Shown: positions 17,628 to 25,392 of the stretch, one piece after another
Layout: each line of letters begins with the position of its first letter
Position numbering within the stretch: position 1 is the first letter of the stretch
Source of the DNA: Hymenobacter norwichensis DSM 15439
GTDB lineage: Bacteria; Bacteroidota; Bacteroidia; Cytophagales; Hymenobacteraceae
Direction of reading: 5' to 3'
DNA length: 64,000 nt
Assembly (NCBI RefSeq): GCF_000420705.1
Contig: NZ_ATVL01000006.1
Coordinates: 1 to 64,000, forward strand
Translations under genes and position numbers: made by a program
The notes under the pieces: generated by a model
Seen by the model: only the letters and a program-made list of their open reading frames with translations
What the model was told of the DNA's origin: nothing
Databases searched by the model: none

Positions 17628-18364
17628 GGAGTCTGCATTAAAGAAGAAATGGTAGTGCCTACTACTTCTTCCAATATCATGAATGATGTATCGTATTGAT
17701 TGCGAGCTGTTTCCTGCGACATGGCAGATTGGTTCAGCTGGTTCGTCGCCTCTGAAAGCTCGGGGAGGGTAAGTTGGCCCTGCCGAAACTGCTTTTCCGC
17801 CAACTTATAGTTGGTTTGCACCGTAACATATGACTCCTGTTGCAGCGTAAGTAGTTTCTTAGCTAGCACCACGTTCTGATACAACTGAATCACCTGCTGA
17901 CGCAGCTGGTTTTCCTGCTCTTTGCGCGTAAGTTCATTGCGCTGGTAATTCAGCTGCTCCTTTTTGATTAGGGTGTTGCGCGAAAGCACCTGTATCAGCG
18001 GCAACGCTACTGAAACACCGGCTGCATATAACCCTGTGTTTCGCCCCCTCTCAAAGCCCGGTGAAGTTGGGTTGTATACACCAATGGTTCCTTGGTTACC
18101 ATACGTGTAGTTTCCAACTACCCCAACGCCACCTAGTATTTGGCGCTTAACAATTTTGAGGTCCTGCTCACTAATTGCTTTGCCTACTTCCATCGACTGC
18201 AGCTGGGCTGAGTGCTGGATAGCGGCGGCCGTAAGCCGGGGTAGCGCAACAGTAGGGGAATCAAAGAAAACGGTTTGCCAGCTTTTGGCAGGCGCAGTAT
18301 TTGCCTGCCCTAGCGCTACAGTAGTGTAGAGTGCTAGGAGCAGGCTGCCCAATAACTTTCTCAT
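17624..18364 (-). CDS. Half-size TolC-like outer-membrane protein (single OEP repeat)
   Basis: A 246-residue exported protein with a signal peptide (MRKLLGSLLLALYTTVALGQ). It shows one OEP repeat: a helix (LTAAAIQHSAQLQSMEVGKA), two beta strands (VGNYTYGNQG and GLYAAGVSVALPLI), and long coiled-coil helices rich in Gln and Leu (LNYQRNELTRKEQENQLRQQ; FRQGQLTLPELSEA). Family members normally have two repeats and about 420-480 residues, so this is half of one. Neither end looks broken: it starts directly after the TAA of the sugar-transferase gene (TAAATGA) and overlaps the Wzc-like gene by four bases. It may form a pore from more subunits and stand in for Wza, of which there is no copy here. That role is inferred. 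Confidence 0.82.
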   Translation of the reverse strand: MRKLLGSLLLALYTTVALGQANTAPAKSWQTVFFDSPTVALPRLTAAAIQHSAQLQSMEVGKAISEQDLKIVKRQILGGVGVVGNYTYGNQGTIGVYNPTSPGFERGRNTGLYAAGVSVALPLIQVLSRNTLIKKEQLNYQRNELTRKEQENQLRQQVIQLYQNVVLAKKLLTLQQESYVTVQTNYKLAEKQFRQGQLTLPELSEATNQLNQSAMSQETARNQYDTSFMILEEVVGTTISSLMQTP

Positions 18365-19252
18365 TTATACGCTCTCCTTTTGGAATAATGCTGGTATCGT
18401 CTTCAACACGATTTGGATGTCTTTCTTCAAAGAGTAGTTTTTGGCGTACTCCACATCCAGCATTTTGCGCTCCTCTTCCGACATGTCGCCGCCTTTGCCA
18501 CGCTTGGTTACCTGCCACAGGCCCGTGATACCGGCTGGGGCAATAAAACGGGCAGCAAACTGGTCGGTAGTAATCTTCTCCGCTTCATACAAAGGAAGCG
18601 GCCGGTTGCCCACAATCGACATGTCGCCCCGCAGAACGTTGTAAAGCTGCGGCAATTCGTCGATGCTGGTGTTGCGGATAATCTTACCGATGAAGGTAAC
18701 GCGTGGGTCGTTGGCAATCTTAACAAAGGCTGCGCCTGCCTGAGCCTTCTTCAAAAGCTGATATTGACTCTCACAAATGGTCTGGCCTTTGTCATCAATG
18801 AGTTGTGCGTGGCAAGGGTTGTCGCCGGCCAGGCACTGGGGGCACAGCGCCGATACAGAAACTTTCTCTTGTTCAGCGTCTGCCTGATATTGGTTCAGGC
18901 CTTTCATCGACGAAAGCATCTGATCTGCATCCTGCCGCATCGAGCGGAATTTCCAGAATTTGAAGACTTTATAGCCCGTGCCAACTCGATAAGAATAATA
19001 GAAAATAGGCCCCTTCGATTCTAGCTTGATCAGTATTGCAACCACTAAAAAGAGAGGAAGCAAGCAAAGGAGAATGAAGGAGGCGAAAAGAGTGTCGAAA
19101 ATGCGTTTGCTAATAGGAAAGTGCAGCGAATATGGATTGTTGGCTGTATCAGAAGCTGCTGCTGGGCTGTAATTAGGGAAATTGTTCAGGTGCGGACCTA
19201 CCCTCTCCTTACCTGTTCCTTGGAACATGGGGTTTGTGATACTTGCATTCAT
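18365..19252 (-). CDS. Initiating sugar-phosphate transferase (polyprenyl-phosphate, WbaP/WcaJ C-terminal type)
   Basis: A 295-residue enzyme expected to move a hexose-1-phosphate from a UDP-sugar to undecaprenyl phosphate, the first step of the pathway, at the inner membrane. One hydrophobic segment (TLFASFILLCLLPLFLVVAI, ~54-73) is followed by GPIFYYSYRVG and FKFWKFRSM, then RNTSIDELPQLYNVLRGDMS and IVGNRPLP, the core motifs of this family. Between the FRSM motif and NDPRVTF there is an insert with Cys137, Cys140, Cys147 and Cys160 (CPQC, then C and C), a spacing that could hold zinc or an iron-sulfur site. The N-terminal ~45 residues are polar and unlike the usual five-helix domain of WbaP. 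It is the first transferase gene of the cluster. Confidence 0.9.
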   Translation of the reverse strand: MNASITNPMFQGTGKERVGPHLNNFPNYSPAAASDTANNPYSLHFPISKRIFDTLFASFILLCLLPLFLVVAILIKLESKGPIFYYSYRVGTGYKVFKFWKFRSMRQDADQMLSSMKGLNQYQADAEQEKVSVSALCPQCLAGDNPCHAQLIDDKGQTICESQYQLLKKAQAGAAFVKIANDPRVTFIGKIIRNTSIDELPQLYNVLRGDMSIVGNRPLPLYEAEKITTDQFAARFIAPAGITGLWQVTKRGKGGDMSEEERKMLDVEYAKNYSLKKDIQIVLKTIPALFQKESV

Positions 19253-19338
19253 AACAAAGTGAGTGTGTGGTGTTGCGCAACGTGCACAGTAGGAAAACAG
19301 GGCGGGTAGTAATAGGGTAGTAAGCGGAGCAGGGGTAC

Positions 19339-19716
19339 TTATACTTTCACTTTATCTAAAAGCTTTCTGACTCTGAGGTCCAGTTCTTCCGGATTGAAAG
19401 GCTTAACTACATAATCATCAGCACCTTGCTTGAGGCACTTGATTTTGTTGCTTGTTTCATCCTTGCCCGACAACATCAGCAACGGTGTGCTGTGATACAA
19501 GCTGTTAGCTCTCAGGCGCTTAATGAAGTCTAAGCCGTCCATAACGGGCATGGCATAATCGGCTATGATGGCATCAGCAGTGTTGCCTTTTTCCAGCCAT
19601 TGAATAGCCTCCAAACCATTCGATTTCAATACAACGTCGAAATCAGAGGTAAAGTAATGCTCTAGAATCAGGCGGATCGATGGCTCATCATCGACTACTA
19701 GTAAGGTTTTTTTCAT
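19339..19716 (-). CDS. Single-domain response regulator (CheY-like)
   Basis: A 126-residue receiver domain with no output domain. The acidic pair Asp9-Asp10 (VVDDEPS), phospho-acceptor Asp53 (IADYAMP), Ser83 (MLSGKDE) and Lys105 (VVKPFNPEEL) are all in place, so it should accept phosphate from a histidine kinase. The frame can open two codons earlier with a TTG; the ATG at 19716 is taken as the start. It lies 86 bp upstream of the sugar transferase and downstream of the hybrid kinase, all on one strand, so it may relay the kinase signal to polysaccharide production by protein contact. The promoter at 19818-19848 reads into it. Confidence 0.9.
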   Translation of the reverse strand: MKKTLLVVDDEPSIRLILEHYFTSDFDVVLKSNGLEAIQWLEKGNTADAIIADYAMPVMDGLDFIKRLRANSLYHSTPLLMLSGKDETSNKIKCLKQGADDYVVKPFNPEELDLRVRKLLDKVKV

Positions 19717-19817
19717 AACCAATATCAGAAGGTGATGAGGTGAGGAAAATTTATTGCTTTAAGCAGAACGAAACGCATTTTTTGTGAAAAAAAGTCAATT
19801 CGTTATGATTTGAGTTA

Positions 19818-19848
19818 CAAATATAGGAATTGATATGGGAATAACAAA
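19818..19848 (-). promoter_or_regulatory. Bacteroidota-type promoter upstream of the polysaccharide cluster
   Basis: On the minus strand, TTTG (19848-19845), a 19-base spacer and TATATTTG (19825-19818) match the Bacteroidota TTTG/TAnnTTTG consensus exactly. The response-regulator ATG is about 100 bases downstream. The rest of 19717-20135 is AT-rich and holds no gene. Confidence 0.65.
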
Positions 19849-20135
19849 ATCTTATAGATTTTATGCAATGATTTGGTAATCTTCACAAACTTGTATAAGC
19901 TCATTCCTACTGGCGTTGGCAGGGTTTCTTAGCCCCTGAGAAACACACAGATAAAGCTTCATCTTGTTTGGTAGAACAGGCTTAGAACGAAATTAACTAA
20001 TTAAAGATTAAAGAATATGTATAACCAATAGCTCTTAGCGCACAAGACTTGGTGAGGCGTATCTCTTATCTTTGAAATGTACTTTCAACAGGGGTAATTC
20101 ATATAGCTAAGCTAAGTAGGTGCCTAATACGGAGG

Positions 20136-22202
20136 CTATAAAAATTCGGCTATCTTTTTTTGAAAAAGATCAATAAATAGTGGAGTGGCTTTTGAAACAG
20201 CCATTGCTAGTGTATAAAATTCACTTTTTGGTGGAACAGGGTTAGTTTCTGCTAGCTCCTCTAGTTTTTTGAGATGATTGGTCTCGGGTTGAATATTAAG
20301 GCTGCCGAATGTAGTCTTCAAGCTATGTGCTTCATTCGCTACCGTTAGCCAATCATTTTGCTCAATAGCATCCTGCAAAGTCCTGACCTGCTGAGGTACT
20401 CTGTCGACAAATAGCGCCAGCATCTGATGTATAAACACAGGATTGTTGCCGAGCTTACCGAGTAAATTAAAATCGTAATGTAAACCTGCTTCTATCGGGG
20501 TAGCAGGTATTTCTTGCATGGGCGCTCCAACAGGAGCCCGCTGACTAGCTTGCGCCAGCAGGTTATACAAAGCCACATCGGTGTATGGCTTGGTTAGGTA
20601 ATGAGTGAAGCCCAACGATTGATAGGACGAAGCATTAATGCGAATGGCGTCTGCCGACAACGCAATGATGGGCACATGCTGGTTTGGGCCGGGGGTAGAG
20701 CGCAGGCGTGCCGTGGCTTCTATACCGTCCAGCATTGGCATCTGCACATCCATCAGAATTAGGTCGTATTTGCTTTGTGACGACTTCAGCAAAGCTTCCT
20801 CTCCGTTTTGGGCCATTTCCACCCGCACCTTCCATTGCCCCAGCATCGACACCCCTATCAACTGATTAACGGCGTTGTCTTCAGCTAGCAGCACTGTAAG
20901 GCCTTGCAACAAGTTAGGCTCCTTGATAACAGCAGTATCTTCCGTCAGCGGCGCTTCACTCACTGCGTATGGAATAGTGAACTTAAAGCAGCTTCCGCGG
21001 CCCAGCTCACTTTGCACCTCTATTGAGCCTCCTTGTAGCTCAATTAGGTTTTTGCAAATGGTTAGTCCGAGGCCCGTACCACCGTATAGGCGCGGAATGC
21101 TGCTATCGGCTTGCCGGAAACTATTGAATATCTGACTGATATTTTCAGCGCTGATGCCAATACCAGTATCTGCCACACTGAATGTAATAGGCAGGTTATT
21201 GCCCTGGCGCTGGCTGGCATCAATGGTGATGGTAATGGCACCCTGACGTGTGAATTTGATGGCGTTGCTAATCAGATTCACCAATACCTGATGCAACCGG
21301 AAAGGGTCGCCTTTGGCAAATGGAAGATCTTCCTGCGGATTAATAATGCGCAGTAGCAAGCCTTTCTCGTCGGACTTGAAGCTTAGAGAGCGGGCGGCGT
21401 TCTGCACCGTAGAGAGAACATCAAATGGAATGCTCTCAAGGCTAATCTTGCCAGATTCGATTTTAGCGAAATCCAGAATGTCGTTGATAACTACCAGCAG
21501 GTTCTCGGTGCTGGATTTAATCATGTCCACGTAGTCGGTTTGCTCGGTGGAGAGGGGTTCCTTCTTCAGCAAGTCCGACAAACCCAAGATGCCGTGCAAG
21601 GGCGTCCGAATTTCGTGGCTCATGTTGGCCATAAACAGCTGCCGAGCCTGCACTGACTCTTCGGCCACTTGATGGGCCCGTTTCAGGTCGGTGATATCCG
21701 ACGAAAACGTAAGGATGTAGTCGGACCCATCAGCCTGGGCCAAAGGGCTTTTGGTGGTGTAATACCACACTGTTTGCCCATCCCGAAGATGATAGCACTC
21801 TTCAAAAGAAGTGGTTGTAATCAGGCGGCTTGCTTCAGGTTGGTCTAGCTCCAGGTTAGTGGCGCTTTCTTCCTCTAAAGTTACCGGGCTGACCTGCTGT
21901 TCAAGCAACTCGATGTAGCGCTTGTTAGCCAGAATACACCGTCCCTGCTGGTCTTCTACATAAACCAGGTTTGGGCTATTGTCAATTACCAACCGTACCA
22001 AGCCTTGTTGGTCTTCCAGTTGCTGCTCGGTCTGTTTGAGCTGGCTAACCACTTTGGCTAGGTTCTGCGCCGCATCAGGCGATGATACCGAAGTCGTAGA
22101 AGCCGTGTCAACTGTTTCTAGCAGGATCCTGAGCCGGGCTACCTCCGCTTCAGCTTCTTTCCGCCTTTGGCGTTCGAGAGCTAATGTTACCTTCAGACTC
22201 AT
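20136..22202 (-). CDS. Hybrid sensor histidine kinase with PAS, receiver and Hpt domains
   Basis: A 688-residue protein without membrane helices, so probably cytoplasmic. Order: coiled coil 1-65; PAS domain ~66-175 (RLVIDNSPNLVYVEDQQG); HisKA with MANMSHEIRTPLHGILG at ~190; ATPase domain ~300-415 (NLISNAIKFT, DTGIGI, GGTGLGLTI); receiver ~440-555 (VLLAEDNAVNQ, LILMDVQMPMLDG, YLTKPYTD); and a C-terminal Hpt domain with AHSLKTTFGSLNI. It can run a full internal phosphorelay and pass phosphate to a partner such as the adjacent single-domain regulator. The ATG at 22202 is preferred over a TTG two codons upstream. The 419 bases after its stop separate it from the polysaccharide genes, so it is probably a separate transcript. 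Confidence 0.92.
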   Translation of the reverse strand: MSLKVTLALERQRRKEAEAEVARLRILLETVDTASTTSVSSPDAAQNLAKVVSQLKQTEQQLEDQQGLVRLVIDNSPNLVYVEDQQGRCILANKRYIELLEQQVSPVTLEEESATNLELDQPEASRLITTTSFEECYHLRDGQTVWYYTTKSPLAQADGSDYILTFSSDITDLKRAHQVAEESVQARQLFMANMSHEIRTPLHGILGLSDLLKKEPLSTEQTDYVDMIKSSTENLLVVINDILDFAKIESGKISLESIPFDVLSTVQNAARSLSFKSDEKGLLLRIINPQEDLPFAKGDPFRLHQVLVNLISNAIKFTRQGAITITIDASQRQGNNLPITFSVADTGIGISAENISQIFNSFRQADSSIPRLYGGTGLGLTICKNLIELQGGSIEVQSELGRGSCFKFTIPYAVSEAPLTEDTAVIKEPNLLQGLTVLLAEDNAVNQLIGVSMLGQWKVRVEMAQNGEEALLKSSQSKYDLILMDVQMPMLDGIEATARLRSTPGPNQHVPIIALSADAIRINASSYQSLGFTHYLTKPYTDVALYNLLAQASQRAPVGAPMQEIPATPIEAGLHYDFNLLGKLGNNPVFIHQMLALFVDRVPQQVRTLQDAIEQNDWLTVANEAHSLKTTFGSLNIQPETNHLKKLEELAETNPVPPKSEFYTLAMAVSKATPLFIDLFQKKIAEFL

Positions 22203-22447
22203 AAGCAAGAAAAAGTTTGCTGCACCACCCCAGTACCCTAGCCAATACTCAAGCAGCAGGGTTGCGGAATGGCCCGCAAATACGAAGCTTGATAATCTGC
22301 GGAAAGATACCGCACTTTACGGGAATGGAACCGCAGCAGAATGGTAATTGATGAGCAGAGCCAGTCATGAAAGCAGACGTGTGCGGGGTAGCGCCTACCT
22401 TTACATTGCAGGCTGAACTGCTATAGGCCAATTCACACTATCGTTGT

Positions 22448-23197
22448 ATGCCCTTTACTTTTGCGCACCCGGCGCTGGTTATTCCGCTGTTATACGCTCG
22501 GCGAAAGCACCAATGGGTGTCGGCAACCGGCCTGATTGTAGGCAGTATGGCTCCCGATTGTGAGAAGTTTATGCGGCTCAAGCTGGCCAGCGCGCACAGC
22601 CACACGATAGCCAGTATTTTTTATTTCAGCTGTCCGGTTACGCTGGCGGTGGCCTTTATTTTTCACTTGCTGGTGCGGCGGCCACTCATTGCCCATCTGC
22701 CGGCGGTGTTGTATCGGCGCCTGGAAAAATACATGGGCTTTGACTGGCTAAACTACTTCCGGCGCTACTACTGGGGCGTACTGCTGAGTGCTATAGTAGG
22801 AGCTGCATTGCATTTGTTTTGGGACAGTTTTACCCATAACCACACTTCAACGGCCGATATTCTGCCCGGTTTGCGCGGCATCATGTGGGTCGGCAGCCGC
22901 ACCATTCCCATATTCCATATCGTAGCCTTTGTGAGTTCTATAGTAGGTGGGGCCGCTATAGTGCTGGCTATTTGGCTAATGCCCGCCCGGCAGCTCAGAG
23001 CCGTACCTACTACTGCTAGTGTACTGCGCTACTGGGGTTTAACTGTCCTAATAGCCTTAGTGTTGGAAATACAATGGATATTGGTAGTACAGCCACGCAT
23101 CCTGAGTGCTGGCATTGCAGCAATTACCGCTGGGCTACTGGGAATCCTGGCGGCTTCCATCTATTTCGGCCGGCGAATGGCGACGCGACGCCTGTAA
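22448..23197 (+). CDS. DUF4184 family membrane protein
   Basis: A 249-residue membrane protein. The start (MPFTFAHPALVIPLLYAR), VGSMAPDCEKFMRL and ALHLFWDSFTHNHT are the signatures of the DUF4184 family, with conserved His and Asp residues that could bind a metal on one face of the membrane. Five or six hydrophobic segments follow. Function in this family is unknown; resemblance to the YdjM-like metal-dependent hydrolases is only in the HP and HxxxD pattern. It stands alone, facing ispD across a 73-bp gap with no clear terminator, and is divergent from the hybrid kinase across 245 bases that hold nothing else recognisable. Confidence 0.82.
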   Translation: MPFTFAHPALVIPLLYARRKHQWVSATGLIVGSMAPDCEKFMRLKLASAHSHTIASIFYFSCPVTLAVAFIFHLLVRRPLIAHLPAVLYRRLEKYMGFDWLNYFRRYYWGVLLSAIVGAALHLFWDSFTHNHTSTADILPGLRGIMWVGSRTIPIFHIVAFVSSIVGGAAIVLAIWLMPARQLRAVPTTASVLRYWGLTVLIALVLEIQWILVVQPRILSAGIAAITAGLLGILAASIYFGRRMATRRL

Positions 23198-23270
23198 GCC
23201 ATCCGAAGGTGCAGTCCTGCAAAGCTGGCTGTGGCAATTTCAGTAGTTAGCCTCTGATAGCAATTATACG

Positions 23271-23990
23271 CTAGAGCTGCTGCCGCAATAGGGCTTCGGC
23301 GAGCAGTAAATCATCAGGCGTTGTAATTTTCAGGTTGCAGTAGTCGCCCGCTACTAGCTGGATGGGGTGCATGTCTTCCACTACACTAGCATCGTCGGTG
23401 AAGGTAGACAGCTCTGGAAGTTGGTAAGCCCGCCGTAACAAGTCTATTTCAAAGCATTGCGGTGTTTGTACCAACCGCAAACGGCTGCGGTCTAGGGCAT
23501 AAGAACCTTGCTGGCTTAGTACACGCACCGAGTCTTTGGGCGGTACGGCGGCTATGGCGGCACCATGGGCAGCCGCGGCGGCATATGTGTTTTCAATCAC
23601 AGCTACCGGCGTTAGAGGGCGTACTCCGTCGTGTACGGCCACCACCCCCGTTGGGTAGCTGGCTAACTCGGCTAGCCCGTTGCGCACCGAGGCCCACCGC
23701 GAGGCCCCACCTGCTACCACTGTATGCGGAATCCGAATATGGTATGTGGCACACAGCTGCGCCCAGGTCTCGAATTGGTCGGTAGGCAGCACTAATATCA
23801 CCGCCGATACCCCTAGTGCCGAATCAGTGAACCGGCGGAGCGTATGTAGTAGCACCGGCTCGCCAGCCAGCTCTAAGAACTGCTTGGGGCGGTCGGCACC
23901 CATGCGCGTGCCGCTGCCACCTGCTACTATAATAGCGTATCTGGCGGGGTGAGGACTTGGGGGCTTGGGAGCTTGGAAAGAAGGTGCCAT
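23271..23990 (-). CDS. ispD: 2-C-methyl-D-erythritol 4-phosphate cytidylyltransferase
   Basis: A 239-residue cytoplasmic enzyme that makes CDP-ME from MEP and CTP in the non-mevalonate isoprenoid pathway. IIVAGGSGTRMGADRPKQFL is the CTP-binding Gly-rich loop with its Arg and Lys, VILVLPTDQFETW is the second strand, VVAGGASRWASVRNGL holds the conserved Ser-Arg, and VVAVHDGVRPL carries the metal-binding Asp and Arg. The C-terminal TDDASVVED is also typical. The frame runs 33 codons further upstream into a hydrophobic stretch, but the ATG at 23990 gives the normal length. It lies 124 bp downstream of queA on the same strand. Confidence 0.95.
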   Translation of the reverse strand: MAPSFQAPKPPSPHPARYAIIVAGGSGTRMGADRPKQFLELAGEPVLLHTLRRFTDSALGVSAVILVLPTDQFETWAQLCATYHIRIPHTVVAGGASRWASVRNGLAELASYPTGVVAVHDGVRPLTPVAVIENTYAAAAAHGAAIAAVPPKDSVRVLSQQGSYALDRSRLRLVQTPQCFEIDLLRRAYQLPELSTFTDDASVVEDMHPIQLVAGDYCNLKITTPDDLLLAEALLRQQL

Positions 23991-24114
23991 AACAAAATAT
24001 ACAAACGAAGCCCGCAATAATAAGCCAATAAAAAACGCCAGATACCAACATAGTCGGTATCCGGCGCAATTCAATTCGGGAAACATCAAGAGCCTAAAGC
24101 TCTTGCGCGCTTGC

Positions 24115-25167
24115 CTACAAAATCAGCATGGCGTCGCCGTAGCTGAAGAACTTATATTTCTCCTTAATAGCCGTCTGGTACGCTTCAATCAGGAATTCAT
24201 GGCCAGCAAACGCTGAAGCCATCATCATGAGCGTGCTTTCCGGCGTATGAAAGTTAGTCAGCAGCGTGTTGGCAATTTTGAAGTCATAAGGCGGGAAGAT
24301 GAACCGGTCAGTCCAACCTTCGTTGGCTTTCAGCCGGGAGTTGGCCGACACCGACGATTCCATGGCGCGCATGGAGGTGGTACCTACGGCGCACACACGC
24401 TTCTTGGCGTCCAGCGCCTTGTTCACAACAACAGCCGACGAGCCAGGCACGATGAAGTTCTCGGAATCCATCTTGTGCTTGGTCAAATCCTCCACATCCA
24501 CGGTGCGGAAGGTGCCTAGGCCTACGTGCAGCGTAACCGGTACCACTTCCACGCCTCTGATTTCCAAGCGCTTCATTACCTCGCGGGTGAAGTGCAGGCC
24601 AGCCGAGGGGGCCGCTACTGCGCCCGTGTGCTTGGCATAGATTGTCTGGTAACGCTCTTTATCAGCCGGCTCGGCGTCGCGGGTGATAGACTCGCGCGGC
24701 AGTGGCGTTTCGCCTAGGTTGTGTAGCGCTTTGTAGAACTCTTCATCGGAGCCGTCGAACAGGAACTTGATGGTTCGGCCACGTGAGGTAGTGTTGTCGA
24801 TAACCTCTGCTACCACTTCACCTTCGTCGTCGAAATACAGCTTGTTGCCCACCCGGATTTTACGGGCCGGGTCAACCAGCACATCCCACAAGTGGATTTC
24901 TTTGTTCAACTCGCGGAGCAGGAATACCTCAATCTTGGCACCGGTTTTCTCTTTGTTACCGTAGAGGCGGGCCGGAAATACTTTGGTGTCGTTGACCACA
25001 AATACGTCGCCTTCGCCGAAGTACTCGATGATGTCTTTGAACGTCCGGTGCTCTATCTTGCCACTGTCGCGGTGCAGCACCATGAGGCGAGATTCGTCGC
25101 GGTTTTTGGCCGGGTGTTGGGCCACTAGGGCCTCGGGCAGGTCAAACTTGAACTCGGAGAGCTTCAT
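24115..25167 (-). CDS. queA: S-adenosylmethionine:tRNA ribosyltransferase-isomerase
   Basis: A 350-residue enzyme that moves the ribosyl part of SAM onto 7-aminomethyl-7-deazaguanine in tRNA, giving epoxyqueuosine. [19 protein letters not shown] is the classic N-terminus, followed by [64 protein letters not shown] and [20 protein letters not shown], all highly conserved in QueA. The frame is open for 62 more codons upstream, but family length and the -7-like box at 25223-25230 support the ATG at 25167. No other queuosine genes are in the window. Confidence 0.96.
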   Translation of the reverse strand: MKLSEFKFDLPEALVAQHPAKNRDESRLMVLHRDSGKIEHRTFKDIIEYFGEGDVFVVNDTKVFPARLYGNKEKTGAKIEVFLLRELNKEIHLWDVLVDPARKIRVGNKLYFDDEGEVVAEVIDNTTSRGRTIKFLFDGSDEEFYKALHNLGETPLPRESITRDAEPADKERYQTIYAKHTGAVAAPSAGLHFTREVMKRLEIRGVEVVPVTLHVGLGTFRTVDVEDLTKHKMDSENFIVPGSSAVVVNKALDAKKRVCAVGTTSMRAMESSVSANSRLKANEGWTDRFIFPPYDFKIANTLLTNFHTPESTLMMMASAFAGHEFLIEAYQTAIKEKYKFFSYGDAMLIL

Positions 25168-25222
25168 ATAGGCAGGAAAGGCAAAGGCAATAGCTAGGGA
25201 AGCTAAAGAAAATTTGGGTGGG

Positions 25223-25230
25223 CAAAAGTA
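25223..25230 (-). promoter_or_regulatory. Candidate -7 box for queA
   Basis: The minus strand reads TACTTTTG, an exact TAnnTTTG match, 56 bases before the queA ATG. No TTTG lies at the proper -33 distance, so the call is moderate. Confidence 0.45.
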
Positions 25231-25269
25231 CGCAACCTCGCTTGATTTATCGTTACTTTTCGGGCGGAA

Positions 25270-25390
25270 AGGTGAAATTGTGAGCTGGCGCAATAAGAGT
25301 TTACGTTCTGGTTGCGCAATTGGTGCCGCTCGAGCAAACTCGTGCCACTCCAACGTAAACTCGCTACCTCACCATCTCACAATTTCACCT
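25270..25390. repeat. Nested inverted repeat between queA and the ABC permease
   Basis: Outer arms 25270-25284 and 25376-25390 are perfect 15-base inverted repeats; inner arms 25297-25307 and 25352-25362 are perfect 11-base inverted repeats. Both pairs share one centre near 25330. The element ends two bases before the permease ATG, so it would fold in that mRNA leader. It could be a small palindromic insertion or a leader structure. Confidence 0.7.
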
Positions 25391-25392
25391 GT

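Noticed and set aside
18413..19024. Open plus-strand frame of 203 codons opposite the sugar transferase gene
   Set aside because: It mirrors codon bias of the real gene, has no family motifs, and the opposite strand has clear conserved blocks.
20067..20074. TATCTTTG, an exact -7 box on the plus strand
   Set aside because: No TTTG at the right distance and it would read antisense into the kinase gene; taken as chance in AT-rich DNA.
23991..24089. Hydrophobic N-terminal extension of ispD
   Set aside because: IspD is cytoplasmic and starts just before the VAGGSGTRMG loop; the ATG at 23990 gives the normal size.
25168..25353. 62-codon N-terminal extension of queA
   Set aside because: QueA proteins start at MKLSEFxFxLP; the extension has no similarity and overlaps the promoter and the inverted repeat.
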